A DNA stretch of 64,000 nt from Methanoculleus chikugoensis (lineage in GTDB: Archaea; Halobacteriota; Methanomicrobia; Methanomicrobiales; Methanoculleaceae), in NCBI RefSeq assembly GCF_900095385.1, contig NZ_FMID01000041.1, positions 1-64,000 on the forward strand, read 5' to 3'. Shown piece by piece: positions 8,713 to 17,371 of the stretch. The position numbers were made by a program, and so were the translations under genes. The notes beneath the pieces are model-generated. The model made no database searches and was not told the DNA's origin. It was given only the letters and a program-made list of their open reading frames with translations. Each line of letters begins with the position of its first letter. The first letter of the stretch is position 1.

Positions 8713-8745
8713 TTGTCAACCACCACATATTTTTTTGGTTGACAG
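8713..8745 (+). promoter_or_regulatory. BirA-type biotin operator before bioY
   Basis: A perfect inverted repeat: TGTCAACCA (8714-8722) and TGGTTGACA (8736-8744). Counted as TTGTCAACC-N15-GGTTGACA it fits the known BirA operator form TTGTAAACC-N14/15-GGTTTACAA. The AT-rich spacer (ACATATTTTTTT) can serve as the TATA box of bioY, so bound repressor would block TBP/TFB. It follows birA, whose N-terminal winged helix is the expected reader. Biotin-dependent repression is inferred from these matches. Confidence 0.85.
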
Positions 8746-8773
8746 GGTTTTTATCGTCGGCCGTTCAATTAAA

Positions 8774-9283
8774 ATGGTCGATATGATTCACCGGGCCCGT
8801 ATTCTCGCCTACAGCGGTACATTCATCGCGCTGATCGCCGCCGGGAGCTGGATCTCCATACCACTCCCCCCGGTTCCGCTCACGCTCCAGACCCTTTTCG
8901 TCCTGTTATCCGGGATCGTCATGAAACGGTACGGGGCGATCCCCGTCGCTCTCTACGTCCTCCTCGGGGCGGCAGGTCTCCCGGTCTACCACAACGGCAC
9001 GGCGGGCCTCGGAGTGCTTCTCGGGCCCACGGGCGGGTTCCTGATCGGTTTCATCCCCGCCGCCCTCGTCGCCGGGCTCGCCTACGAACATAAGTCGCCG
9101 GCGGCACGGATCGCGGGGCTGATCGCGGCGACCGTTCTCACCTACGCCTTCGGCGTCGCATGGCTCGCCTGCTCGGCATCGCTCTCCCTCTACCAGGCCA
9201 TCCTGGTCGGCGTCGCGCCATTCGCCGTCGGCGAGGTCGTGAAGGTCGCGGCCGCCTATACCATAGGAAAACGGGTGGCATGA
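8774..9283 (+). CDS. bioY: Biotin ECF transporter substrate-binding (S) component BioY
   Basis: A 169-residue BioY, the membrane S component that captures biotin. About six TM helices span the protein. Hallmarks include the early WISIPLPPVPLTLQTLFVLL segment and the ALYVLLGAAGLPVYHNG loop followed by LLGPTGGFLIGF, all typical of BioY. The chosen start is ATG 8774 (MVDMIHRAR), because an upstream in-frame start would place codons inside the operator. The stop overlaps the next ATPase gene by 4 nt (ATGA). Confidence 0.95.
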   Translation: MVDMIHRARILAYSGTFIALIAAGSWISIPLPPVPLTLQTLFVLLSGIVMKRYGAIPVALYVLLGAAGLPVYHNGTAGLGVLLGPTGGFLIGFIPAALVAGLAYEHKSPAARIAGLIAATVLTYAFGVAWLACSASLSLYQAILVGVAPFAVGEVVKVAAAYTIGKRVA

Positions 9284-9951
9284 TCCGTATCACCGATCTC
9301 CGGCACCGGCTGCTCGACGTCCCCGACCTCACAACAGATGCGCGCCATATCGCCGTCATCGGGCCGAACGGGAGCGGCAAGACGACGCTGCTTTCGGTCT
9401 GCTCCGGCATCGAGGAGCCCGAAGCAGGATCGGTCCGGCTCCTCGGCCGTCCTCCGTCCGCCGTGAAGGTCGGGTGGGTGGGGGAGTTCCCCGACCGGAC
9501 GCTCCTCTTCTCCCGGGTCTACGACGAGATCGCGGCGATGCCCCGGTTCCGCCATCTCCCCTGCCCCGAGACGGACAGGATGGTCCGGGCGGCCGCGGGG
9601 CAGGTCGGCATCCCGCACCTCCTCGGCAAGAAGATCCCGGCCCTCTCCGGGGGGGAGAAGGCGCTCGTCGCGCTGGCCGCCGCCTGCGCCGGCGACCCCG
9701 AGGTGCTCGTCCTGGACGAGGCCGACTCGCACCTGGACGGTATGACGGCGGAGCGCGTCCGGCGCGTGGTGCAGGAGAGCGCCGTAGCCCACGTGCTCTG
9801 GTGCACGCAGTCGATGGACGTTGCGGCTACCGCAGACTACGTCCTCTTCATGGAGAACGGCCGCGTCCGGCACCACGGCACGCCGGAGGAGGTCTTCGCC
9901 GCGCTCGAGGAGACGTGCTTTTATCCCACGATCTGGAGGGTCTGCCGGTGA
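9280..9951 (+). CDS. ECF transporter ATPase (A component, BioM-like)
   Basis: A 223-residue ABC ATPase, one of two energising the biotin ECF transporter. Walker A GPNGSGKTT (about 28-36), signature LSGGE (about 124-128), Walker B VLVLDEAD with catalytic Glu, and a D-loop are intact. Two positions are unusual: the Q-loop reads GEFPDRTLL (Glu where FQxP is expected), and the H-loop reads CTQSMD, with Gln replacing the switch histidine. The partner ATPase has normal Q and H loops, so an asymmetric heterodimer is likely. It starts at ATG 9280, overlapping bioY, and ends overlapping the next gene (GTGA). Confidence 0.9.
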   Translation: MIRITDLRHRLLDVPDLTTDARHIAVIGPNGSGKTTLLSVCSGIEEPEAGSVRLLGRPPSAVKVGWVGEFPDRTLLFSRVYDEIAAMPRFRHLPCPETDRMVRAAAGQVGIPHLLGKKIPALSGGEKALVALAAACAGDPEVLVLDEADSHLDGMTAERVRRVVQESAVAHVLWCTQSMDVAATADYVLFMENGRVRHHGTPEEVFAALEETCFYPTIWRVCR

Positions 9952-10646
9952 GGGTCGAACTTGCGGACCTCGTCTTCGCGCGGGACTCGTTCACCCTCCG
10001 GGGCAGCGGCACATTCGACGAAGGCGTGCACCTGGTCAGCGGGCCGGTGGGGAGCGGGAAGTCGACGCTTGCTCTTCTGCTTGCGGGGCTCCTCCGGCCC
10101 GAGAGCGGGGCTGTCCGGCGGCACGACGTTCTGTCGACGCAGCTCCTGCTGCAGTTCCCCGAACACCACGTCACCTCTCCGACGGTTGCCGGGGAGGCCG
10201 CGTCCTGGGGTCTTATCCCGGATGACGCGCTCAGGCTCGCGGAGTTGTCGGCGCGTGCGGACGACGACCCGTTCCACCTCTCCCGCGGCGAACTCAAACG
10301 GCTGACCCTGGCATGCGCGATCCTGCGAGACCCGGATCTGCTGCTCCTGGACGAACCGTTCGCCTCGCTCGACTGCACCGCGAAGAGGAAGGCCTGCAGG
10401 ATGCTCGAAGAGCGGGATGCCGGCATCACGATTGTCTTCTCGCACGAGCGCGCGGTTCTTCCCCGGGTGGACGCCATCTGGGAGATGGAGGAAGGCGTTC
10501 TTGCGGCCCGCGGCAGCGTGCCCGGCGCGATCCCCTCCTGGCGGCACGCTCCGCCGTATCTACGATATGCTCTGGAACAGGGCGCCCGGCCGATGAACAT
10601 CAGGCTCTCCGACGCCCGGGAGGCGCTATGCAGGATCCGCGGCTGA
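9948..10646 (+). CDS. ECF transporter ATPase, second A component
   Basis: A 232-residue ABC ATPase starting at GTG 9948, overlapping the previous stop. Walker A is SGPVGSGKST, the Q-loop LLLQFPEHHV, the signature LSRGE (second Gly of LSGGQ replaced by Arg), Walker B LLLLDEPF and the H-loop FSHE. It complements its neighbour: this subunit has good Q and H loops but a weakened signature, while the neighbour has the reverse. The C-terminus includes a tail after residue 195 typical of ECF A components. It overlaps the EcfT gene by 19 nt. Confidence 0.9.
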   Translation: MRVELADLVFARDSFTLRGSGTFDEGVHLVSGPVGSGKSTLALLLAGLLRPESGAVRRHDVLSTQLLLQFPEHHVTSPTVAGEAASWGLIPDDALRLAELSARADDDPFHLSRGELKRLTLACAILRDPDLLLLDEPFASLDCTAKRKACRMLEERDAGITIVFSHERAVLPRVDAIWEMEEGVLAARGSVPGAIPSWRHAPPYLRYALEQGARPMNIRLSDAREALCRIRG

Positions 10647-11281
10647 GGCTTCTTTCCGTCGCCGTCCTCTCGCTCGCCGCGTTCGCGAGCACCGTGGGAG
10701 CCGCCGCCGCACTCGTCTGGTGGCTGCTCTTTACGCCGCGTACAGGATCACTCCCCCGGCCGGGGGTGCTGCTGCCGCTCGTTGGGATGGTCGCCGCAAC
10801 GGCGCTCGTCTCCGCGTGGGGCGGCGGCGCGGGGCTCTCCTACTTCTTCCGGATGACCGTGATCCTTCTCCTCGCGGCGTGGGCATATACGGAGACGGAG
10901 GATGGAGAAGTGCTTGCCGTGGCGGTCTGGGCTCTCGGGAACCGTGTGGGGTTCGAGGTCGGGCTCGTCGCCGAGATGGGAATTTCCGGCATTTCCGTGC
11001 TCCGTCAGGAGATCGAACAGGTGCGGACGGCGATGGCACTGAAAGGTATCCGGCCGGGCGTCCGTTCTATCGTACCGCTCGCCGTCACCCTCATCGTCAC
11101 AGAGATCCGGCGGGCCGACGAGACTGCACGGCTGCTTGTGGTACGGGGGTACACGACCGGGGGGAAGATATGTCCCCGCTTCAGGACGGATCCTCTGGAC
11201 GTCCCCGCCACAATAATGGCCATAATGCCCGCCTTTTTATCGGCTCTACCTCTTCGTGACGTTTTTATATTAGTAGGATGA
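10628..11281 (+). CDS. ECF transporter transmembrane (T) component, EcfT/BioN-like
   Basis: A 217-residue membrane protein linking BioY to the ATPases. There are about five TM helices, then a cytoplasmic coupling region with the two family motifs as MALKGI and VVRGY (usually AxxxRG-like), which dock on the ATPase grooves. It is the last gene of the bioY-ecfA-ecfA'-ecfT operon. The complete set beside bioY suggests a dedicated biotin system rather than a shared ECF module. It ends 53 bp before pycB. Confidence 0.88.
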   Translation: MQDPRLRLLSVAVLSLAAFASTVGAAAALVWWLLFTPRTGSLPRPGVLLPLVGMVAATALVSAWGGGAGLSYFFRMTVILLLAAWAYTETEDGEVLAVAVWALGNRVGFEVGLVAEMGISGISVLRQEIEQVRTAMALKGIRPGVRSIVPLAVTLIVTEIRRADETARLLVVRGYTTGGKICPRFRTDPLDVPATIMAIMPAFLSALPLRDVFILVG

Positions 11282-11334
11282 ATTTTTGAGAGGCTTTATC
11301 GATATCTTCTCAGCCCTTCGAGGTGTACAATTCG

Positions 11335-13083
11335 ATGTGTGCTGCCAAATCAGATTCACTCAATATCACCGATACCACGCTTAGGGACGCGCATCAGTCG
11401 CTCATCGCCACTCGCCTCCGGACTGAGGATATGCTCTCTCTTGCCCGGGCCATCGACGAAGTGGGCTTCTTCTCCGTCGAGGCATGGGGCGGGGCGACCT
11501 TTGACAGCTGCATCAGGTTCCTCAACGACGATCCCTGGGAACGTCTTCGGGTGCTGAAGGCAGAGCTCGAGCGCACCCCGATCCAGATGCTTCTGCGCGG
11601 TCAGAACCTCGTGGGCTACCGGCACTACCCTGATGACGTGGTGGAAAAGTTCGTAGAGGCGTCGGCGCGAAACGGGGTCGACATATTCCGGGTCTTCGAT
11701 GCACTGAACGATATCCGGAACATGAAGAAAGCGATGGCGGAGGTCAAGAACGTCGGGGCGCACCTGCAGGGTGCGATCTCCTATACGACGAGCCCCGTCC
11801 ATTCCGTCGCGACGTTCGTCGATATGGCGGAAGAACTCTACTCGCTCGGCTGCGACTCGATCTGCATCAAGGATATGGCCGGCCTGATCATGCCGCACGA
11901 TGCCCGCGACCTCATCACGGGGATCAAGAAGAAAGCGGATGTCAAGGTCTGCCTCCACTCCCACTGCACGAGCGGCGTCGCGCCCCTGAGTTACCAGGCA
12001 GCGATCGATGCGGGCGTGGATATCCTGGATACGGCGATGTCGCCGTTTGCCCTCGGCACCTCCCAGCCTCCGACGGAGAGCGTCGTTGCAAGCGTCGCCG
12101 GGACGGCGCGCGACACGGGCATCGATCTTCTCCCGCTCCGGAAGGTCAGGAACGTCTGCCTGGACCTGCGGGAGAAGTACGACTCTCTCTGCGATGCCAT
12201 CACGGGAAGGGTCGATTCCGATGTGCTGATCTACCAGCTCCCGGGCGGGATGATCTCGAACCTCGTCTCGCAACTCAAGGAGCAGGACGCGCTCGACCGT
12301 CTTGACGAGGTGTTCCACGAGGTTCCCCGCGTGAGGGAGGATCTCGGCTACCCGCCGCTCGTTACGCCGACGAGCCAGATCGTGGGCACCCAGGCGGTCT
12401 TCAACGTCCTCATGAACGGGGAGCGCTACCGGAACGTGACGAATGAGGTGAAGGACTACGTCCTCGGCCTCTACGGTCGTCCTCCCGCCCCGATCAGTCC
12501 GGAGATCCGGAAGATGATCATCGGCAACGAGTTGCCGATTACGGTTCGTCCGGCGGATCAACTCGCGCCCATCTACGAGCAGATGAAGAAGGAGGCGACG
12601 GAACAGGGTCTCGTCAACCGGGAAGAGGATGTCCTCACCTACATCCTCTACCCGAGCATCGCGCCGTCGTTCCTCCGGGGCGAACGCCAGCCCGAGGCGA
12701 TCCCTGAGAAGGCGGCCGCCGCACCGGCCGGGGTTGCGGAGATCCCCCGCTCCATGGAGGTGGAGGTAGACGGCGAGATCTTCTCGGTCCGAATCGTCAC
12801 TGTGGAGGGGGGCTCGGTCACGGCTCCGTCGGCCGCCGCCTCGTCGGCCAGGGCTCCCCGCGGGGATGTCGCCGGCGGCGTCAAGAGCAACATGCAGGGC
12901 ATGGTCCTGAAGTTGATGGTCGAGCGCGGAGGCGCCGTCAGGAAGGGCGATACGCTCATCGTTCTCGAGGCGATGAAGATGGAGAATCCCATCCCCAGCC
13001 CCCGCGACGGCACGGTCTCGGAGATCTTCGTGGACGCCGGGGACGTCGTACAGAACGGCGACGTGCTGATGGTCATTGAGTGA
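11335..13083 (+). CDS. pycB: Pyruvate carboxylase subunit B (carboxyltransferase + biotin carrier)
   Basis: A 582-residue subunit that moves the carboxyl group from biotin to pyruvate, giving oxaloacetate for biosynthesis and the incomplete TCA path. The N-terminal TIM barrel begins with [13 protein letters not shown]. Metal and substrate residues include the CIKDMAG and CLHSHCTSG segments. A linker rich in Ala/Pro (about 455-510) joins a biotinyl domain with VLEAMKMEN; the biotinylated Lys is about residue 548. GAGGTG at 11320-11325 sets ATG 11335 as the start. It is followed by pycA and preceded by the biotin uptake genes, a clear functional cluster. Confidence 0.95.
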   Translation: MCAAKSDSLNITDTTLRDAHQSLIATRLRTEDMLSLARAIDEVGFFSVEAWGGATFDSCIRFLNDDPWERLRVLKAELERTPIQMLLRGQNLVGYRHYPDDVVEKFVEASARNGVDIFRVFDALNDIRNMKKAMAEVKNVGAHLQGAISYTTSPVHSVATFVDMAEELYSLGCDSICIKDMAGLIMPHDARDLITGIKKKADVKVCLHSHCTSGVAPLSYQAAIDAGVDILDTAMSPFALGTSQPPTESVVASVAGTARDTGIDLLPLRKVRNVCLDLREKYDSLCDAITGRVDSDVLIYQLPGGMISNLVSQLKEQDALDRLDEVFHEVPRVREDLGYPPLVTPTSQIVGTQAVFNVLMNGERYRNVTNEVKDYVLGLYGRPPAPISPEIRKMIIGNELPITVRPADQLAPIYEQMKKEATEQGLVNREEDVLTYILYPSIAPSFLRGERQPEAIPEKAAAAPAGVAEIPRSMEVEVDGEIFSVRIVTVEGGSVTAPSAAASSARAPRGDVAGGVKSNMQGMVLKLMVERGGAVRKGDTLIVLEAMKMENPIPSPRDGTVSEIFVDAGDVVQNGDVLMVIE

Positions 13084-13096
13084 GGCTACCAGGGCG

Positions 13097-14572
13097 ATGA
13101 AATACTTTGATAAGATCCTGATCGCCAATCGCGGCGAGATTGCCATCCGGGTCATGCGCGCCTGCCGGGAACTGGGCATCGACACGGTCGCGATCTACTC
13201 CGAGCCGGACAGCAACGCGCTTCACGTCAAGTATGCCGACGAGGCGTTCTGCGTCGGGGAGGCGCACCCGTCGAAGAGTTACCTCAACAAGGAGCGGATC
13301 TGCGATGTGGCTCTGAAGACCGGGGCCGAGGCGATCCACCCGGGCTACGGGTTCCTCGCGGAGAACGCCGGGTTCGCGAAACTGGTCGAGGAAGAGGGGC
13401 TGACGTTCATCGGGCCGTCGTGGAAGACGATCGAGGCGCTGGGCTCGAAGATCGGGTCGAAGCGGATGATGCGCGAGGCCGGCGTCCCGGTTCTTCCGGG
13501 CACGCCGGAGGGCGTGACGAGCGTCGAGGAGGCGAAGAAGGTCGCCGCCGAGATCGGCTACCCGGTGATTGTGAAGGCGAGCGCGGGCGGCGGCGGTATC
13601 GGGATGCACATCGCCGAGAACGAGGGAGAACTCGAAGAGGCGATTGATGCGGGGATGCGGATTGCCCAGTCGGCCTTCGGCGATCCGACGATCTTCGTGG
13701 AGAAATACCTCACGAAGCCGCGCCACATCGAGATCCAGGTTCTTGCCGACGCGAACGGGCACACCGTTCACCTCTACGACCGCGAGTGCTCGATCCAGCG
13801 CCGGCACCAGAAACTGCTGGAGGAGGCGCCCTGCCCAATCATGACGCCCGCTCTCCGGGAGGAGATGACTGCGTCGGCCATCGCGGCCGCAAAGGCGGCG
13901 AACTACAAGAACGTCGGCACGGTGGAGTTCCTGTACGCGAACGGGAAGCACTACTTCATGGAGGTGAACACCCGGCTGCAGGTGGAGCACACGGTGACGG
14001 AGTTCATCACGGGGATCGATATGGTGAAGCAGCAGATCGCGATCGCGGCCGGGGAAGACCTCGCGATGGACCAGGAGGATATCGGCATCCGGGGGCATGC
14101 GATCGAGTGCCGGATCAACGCGGAAGACCCGCTGAACAACTTCGCCGCGGATCCGGGCAAGATCGTCCGCTACCGCTCTCCCGGCGGCCCGGGGATACGG
14201 GTCGACTCCGGCATCCACATGGGCTACACCATCCCGGCGCACTACGACTCGATGATCTCGAAACTCTGTGCTCTGGGCTCCAACCGCGAGGAGGCAATCC
14301 AGCGGATGCGGCGGGCGATCTACGAGTACGTCATCCTGGGCGTGAAGACGACGCTCCCGCTCCACTACGCGATCATGCACAACGCCCACTTCATCGCCGG
14401 CGACACCCACACGCACTTCCTGCAGGAGGAGCACATCGCGACGAGCCTGCGCCGCTACCTCCACGAGGAGGAGGCGCGGATGCAGACGCTGGCCGCCTCG
14501 CTTCGCCATGGGAAACACGTGGCGGCGATCACTGCGGCGGTCGATGTGTATATCCAGAGAAACTCGAAGTAA
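13097..14572 (+). CDS. pycA: Pyruvate carboxylase subunit A (biotin carboxylase)
   Basis: A 491-residue ATP-grasp enzyme that carboxylates biotin on PycB with bicarbonate and ATP. It shows [16 protein letters not shown] at the N-terminus, the [14 protein letters not shown] segment, a glycine-rich [11 protein letters not shown] lid (family form AxxGGGGxGM), [19 protein letters not shown], and [14 protein letters not shown] with catalytic Glu, Asn and Arg. ATG 13097 is preferred; a TTG at 13076 would overlap pycB. The order B-A is unlike some methanogens, where A precedes B or the genes are apart. Length is normal for the archaeal subunit. Confidence 0.95.
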   Translation: MKYFDKILIANRGEIAIRVMRACRELGIDTVAIYSEPDSNALHVKYADEAFCVGEAHPSKSYLNKERICDVALKTGAEAIHPGYGFLAENAGFAKLVEEEGLTFIGPSWKTIEALGSKIGSKRMMREAGVPVLPGTPEGVTSVEEAKKVAAEIGYPVIVKASAGGGGIGMHIAENEGELEEAIDAGMRIAQSAFGDPTIFVEKYLTKPRHIEIQVLADANGHTVHLYDRECSIQRRHQKLLEEAPCPIMTPALREEMTASAIAAAKAANYKNVGTVEFLYANGKHYFMEVNTRLQVEHTVTEFITGIDMVKQQIAIAAGEDLAMDQEDIGIRGHAIECRINAEDPLNNFAADPGKIVRYRSPGGPGIRVDSGIHMGYTIPAHYDSMISKLCALGSNREEAIQRMRRAIYEYVILGVKTTLPLHYAIMHNAHFIAGDTHTHFLQEEHIATSLRRYLHEEEARMQTLAASLRHGKHVAAITAAVDVYIQRNSK

Positions 14573-14645
14573 CCCTCCATCCAATTTTTCCGGTGAGCCA
14601 TAAGGTTTATTTGTCAATACAGCATTGTTATACTGCACTTTGTAT

Positions 14646-14755
14646 GCTGCGGTGGCCTAGTCGGTTAGGGCGCCAGACTCATAGGGTTTTCGAGAGAACG
14701 GTGCGTCCAAGCCTGGGACATCTGGAAATCGTGGGTTCGGATCCCACCCGCAGCA
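14646..14755 (+). tRNA. tRNA-Met(CAU), with intron
   Basis: The cloverleaf is complete: acceptor GCTGCGG/CCGCAGC with discriminator A14755, D-arm GCC...GGC, anticodon stem CCAGA/TCTGG, T-arm GTGGG-TTCGGAT-CCCAC. The loop reads CTCATA, then an intron, then A, giving anticodon CAT. No CCA is encoded. Elongator Met is most likely because archaeal elongator tRNA-Met genes often carry an intron here; tRNA-Ile2 with a modified CAU cannot be excluded by eye. An AT-rich AAGGTTTATTTG upstream is the likely promoter. Confidence 0.93.
14684..14719 (+). other. 36-nt tRNA intron at canonical position 37/38
   Basis: Removing 14684-14719 restores a 7-nt anticodon loop (CTCATAA) and a perfect 5-bp stem. The intron sits between positions 37 and 38, the usual archaeal site, where the splicing endonuclease recognises a bulge-helix-bulge. 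RtcB in this window is the ligase expected to join the exons. Confidence 0.88.
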
Positions 14756-14985
14756 TTGATTTTTGAACGGTTTGCGGTTCTGAGTTTTGAAAATGTGTTT
14801 TTGTTTGAGGTTGTTCCTCTCTCTGGCGACAGACTGAAGACTGCCCCCAAGAAAAGAAACAAATGGAAATAGAATTTTCCGTCACTAAAATCTATAGCAT
14901 CAAAAAGATGGTTAAAGCAAGCATGATTATTGTCCTGATAGAAGAACCCAACAGAGATGAACCCAACCTCTTCAGAAAAATAAAA

Positions 14986-15405
14986 TTAAAACAGTTTCCC
15001 AAATCCGAAGTCGTTGTTTTTCTTCGAACCTCGTTTTGAGGGGCGACCAAATAATCCGAGTGGATCAGGATCTGGATCTTTTACCTTCGCTTTGTTATAT
15101 CGGGGAGGGGTTCCAAAGATGTTATTGTCCTGATACTGGTGAATTGCTTTCGTTTCGTCACTATCTGCTCTCATCCTAGATCTTGCTGATGACACTCGGG
15201 CACCATTGAACGTTTTTCCACTGCGTGCGTGCTCTTGGATTCGTCGATCAGGATCATTTGTTATCCCATGATAGACGGTTTCCCCAAACATCCCCGTTAA
15301 TTCATAATTATAAGTGTCACGAGGAGCTCTTTTTGTCTTTCTCGGTGCCATCTTTACGCCTAAATAATTCCTAAAGTAGTAATGAGGCATAAAGCTATCC
15401 TTCAT
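14986..15405 (-). CDS. GIY-YIG-like nuclease-fold protein
   Basis: A 139-residue (or about 121 from ATG 15351, MAPRKTKRAP) basic protein. The segment YNYELTGMFGETVYHGITNDPDRRIQEHARSG is read here in two parts: a beta hairpin ending VYHGIT, then NDPDRRIQEH. Together these match the GIY-YIG superfamily pattern of Tyr, GxT and a following Arg-rich helix. The C-terminus is Lys/Gly/Pro-rich and probably disordered. AT-rich composition and isolated position point to acquired DNA. It could be a homing-type or repair nuclease, and the catalytic Glu is not obvious. Confidence 0.65.
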   Translation of the reverse strand: MKDSFMPHYYFRNYLGVKMAPRKTKRAPRDTYNYELTGMFGETVYHGITNDPDRRIQEHARSGKTFNGARVSSARSRMRADSDETKAIHQYQDNNIFGTPPRYNKAKVKDPDPDPLGLFGRPSKRGSKKNNDFGFGKLF

Positions 15406-15665
15406 TAGTGAGAGGAGATAAATGGCACCGCGGATATTTTGTGGAATTTAATGCATCGATGGACTACAAAATAGAACACTTGAACTCCACTCTCTTGGAG
15501 TGTCGTATATTACCACGGGGAACAAAGTTGCTGCAAGAGCGGAGTTTGAAAGGGTCTACGGTATTCGAATGGGTGCCCCCTTCCGGCAGAGGTGTTTAGG
15601 GATAACCACCAAGATGACCGCTCTCAATCGTATTTCGAATACTGAGAATTTCAATGATAATGTTT

Positions 15666-15824
15666 TTACTCTCGTGAAACGCCCTTATACTTCCCACCGC
15701 TCTTTTTTCCGCTTACAATGCGCCCAGTATCACCATCGCGCTTATAATACGTACCAGAGTGCTCGAATTGAGATTTACCTTTGACCGCTCCCTTCCTGTA
15801 CCCCTCACCGGTGTTCTTTGCCAT
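15666..15824 (-). CDS. Small phage-type conserved protein (MAKNTGxGYRxGAV family)
   Basis: A 52-residue basic, glycine-rich protein beginning MAKNTGEGYRKGAVKGKSQF and containing KRDGDTGRI and GGKYKGVSRE. The same layout (MAKNTG-GYR-GAV--RSQ, then KRD-TGRF, then FKGVR-E) is known from many small uncharacterised bacterial and phage proteins. GAGGTGGT lies just before ATG 15824, so the 64-residue version from 15860 is less likely. The function is unknown; the sequence suggests a small nucleic-acid-binding protein, which is inference. It sits in the low-GC island with the GIY-YIG-like gene on the same strand. Confidence 0.75.
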   Translation of the reverse strand: MAKNTGEGYRKGAVKGKSQFEHSGTYYKRDGDTGRIVSGKKSGGKYKGVSRE

Positions 15825-16339
15825 GAATACCACCTCATTGGAGGAATTATTTTTGCGCATGATAAATTTTACTATTTTTTCGATATTGAAAATTGTATGA
15901 GCTTCTTGACTAATAGAACCTCACACATGATATGGTCTGTATGAGCCTCATCCACTATAAATCGCGAGCGATAGCGAACAACGCAATCATCATGCCGCGA
16001 ATCGCGATTTCTGGTAAGGCAGGAGTTCGCGTCCGGGCGGGGCCCGCGATGTAAGAGATTAAACGCACCCCAAAGTTCTCTCTACTGTGCGGCGTGCTCA
16101 ACGGCGCTCGTCAAGATAGCCTACCGGATCACGCAGGCACTCTCCGGCAGTGCGACGCCTACGACTCCAGGAAAGGCGGTCTCTTACCCCCGAAGGTGCA
16201 GACGAATGTCTGTGAGTGGTGTCGGACGGAACCTGCCAGAGCGTGAGCACCTATGGGCTGCGATGGCGTTATGTGCGGAACTGATTACGCCTCTAACGCC
16301 ACTTGAAGCCGCTTTCAGGAAATATTTATCTTTGAAAGG
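15825..16339. other. Intergenic stretch in the island, no confident gene
   Basis: The first 120 bp are AT-rich and act as upstream region of the 52-residue protein gene. From about 15960 to 16320 the composition turns GC-rich with long stop-free frames but no start, ribosome site or recognisable protein. This may be decayed coding DNA; for example a plus frame ending at a TGA near 16245 contains CEWC. An AATATTTATC near 16321 is a candidate TATA box for the lipoprotein gene. Confidence 0.4.
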
Positions 16340-17203
16340 GTGGATTTTTCAATTGTGAACCAATGCTCAAATATCCACGTCTCACTACTGGTAATACTGT
16401 TAGTGGCAGCCACAATTGTTACAACAGGCTGCGTGTCCGATATTCAGGTGGATACTTTTGATCCGAGTAATGTTCTCAACCCCTCGAACTTTGATCCAAT
16501 AAATGATCAAGTGTGTGAATTAGCGAATCGAACTGGGTTTGACGCGGAGATTCTTTTAGAACTGGGCGAGCATTATCCCGAAAGCGAATCTTTTCGGCAG
16601 CTCCTTGATTTTCATATTATTGCACTGTTCGAAGAGAAAAACATTGATGACTGCTATAAAGGAACAGCAGACAGTCTAGCCGGCTACATACAGCAGATAG
16701 GAACAATAAACGACACATTTTTTGAAGATTACGAGACTTTCCGTGAGAAGGGAGTTCAATTTAACCATGTTGTCCGAACTACAAACGAGCACTTCTCCAC
16801 TGCAATTCCAGAAATAGACCTGTCTATTGAAAATCACCGGAGTTTACATGGAGTCAAGACGGTAATGACGTATGCACCTGTCATCGACTCATATAACAAG
16901 TTATATGAGGCCTCATCAAAGTTGCATAGCGAAGTCGATGAGGACTATCAAAACTTCTATACAAATCTATTTCTTTTTGGTGCAGATATTGCATTTGTCC
17001 AACAAAAAGCAGGGTATCACGCCGCTTTCAAATCAACGGGATCGCTTGCAAACACCGTTGGTCTATCTGGGTCACGAGCGGTGCTGGGAGATAAGGGCTA
17101 TGGACTTTTACTAAGTCAGATCCACTGGATGATACGGGGTGAGTTGCATAAAGGGTGGGAAGATTTGCTCGATATGCTCCGACAGGAGAATCTCATTGCA
17201 TGA
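16340..17203 (+). CDS. Predicted secreted lipoprotein, unknown function
   Basis: A 287-residue protein with a hydrophobic signal (VSLLVILLVAATIVTTGC) ending in a lipobox-like TTGC, so it is probably anchored outside the membrane. The mature part is helical, polar and AT-rich in coding; nothing in it matches a family I know. GTG 16340 and GTG 16355 are both possible starts; the TATA at 16321-16330 fits either. It may be cargo of a mobile region, given its unusual composition for this genome. Confidence 0.65.
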   Translation: MDFSIVNQCSNIHVSLLVILLVAATIVTTGCVSDIQVDTFDPSNVLNPSNFDPINDQVCELANRTGFDAEILLELGEHYPESESFRQLLDFHIIALFEEKNIDDCYKGTADSLAGYIQQIGTINDTFFEDYETFREKGVQFNHVVRTTNEHFSTAIPEIDLSIENHRSLHGVKTVMTYAPVIDSYNKLYEASSKLHSEVDEDYQNFYTNLFLFGADIAFVQQKAGYHAAFKSTGSLANTVGLSGSRAVLGDKGYGLLLSQIHWMIRGELHKGWEDLLDMLRQENLIA

Positions 17204-17297
17204 TAGTCTACCTGTCCCGCCGTTTTCTCTGGGCTCATACCACAGCACGATCTCACTCATCCGCCCAATCGAACATAATCAAAGTAGAACAGGAAAC

Positions 17298-17334
17298 CAT
17301 GTATATCATGTATATCATGTATACACAGTATACA
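17298..17334 (+). promoter_or_regulatory. Iterated palindromic operator before VapB-like gene
   Basis: Three 9-bp tandem repeats, CATGTATAT (17298-17306), CATGTATAT (17307-17315) and CATGTATAC (17316-17324), run into a perfect palindrome TGTATAC-ACA-GTATACA (17318-17334). The next gene (17372) starts with a ribbon-helix-helix-like domain, and such proteins bind short tandem palindromes at their own promoters. The AT-rich repeats may double as TATA box. Autoregulation is inferred. Confidence 0.6.
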
Positions 17335-17371
17335 AAATGTGCACGTTGGGTGCTGCGTGGTGGTGAGATAA

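Noticed and set aside
8731-8736. T-run between birA and bioY as a terminator
   Set aside because: It lies exactly inside the spacer of the BirA palindrome and at TATA distance for bioY; it may still reduce readthrough, but the operator reading is stronger.
11356-13185. Long minus-strand open frame (609 codons) across pycB
   Set aside because: It is the antisense shadow of a high-GC gene; it has no ribosome site and an Arg/Asp/His-rich sequence of no family, while plus-strand pycB is unmistakable.
14665-14862. Minus-strand 65-codon frame over the tRNA-Met
   Set aside because: It covers a structured tRNA gene with intron; the frame is accidental.
17298-17334. Possible CRISPR or microsatellite (CATGTATAT x3)
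   Set aside because: Units are 9 bp with no spacers, and they merge into a palindrome before an RHH gene; an operator explains it better.
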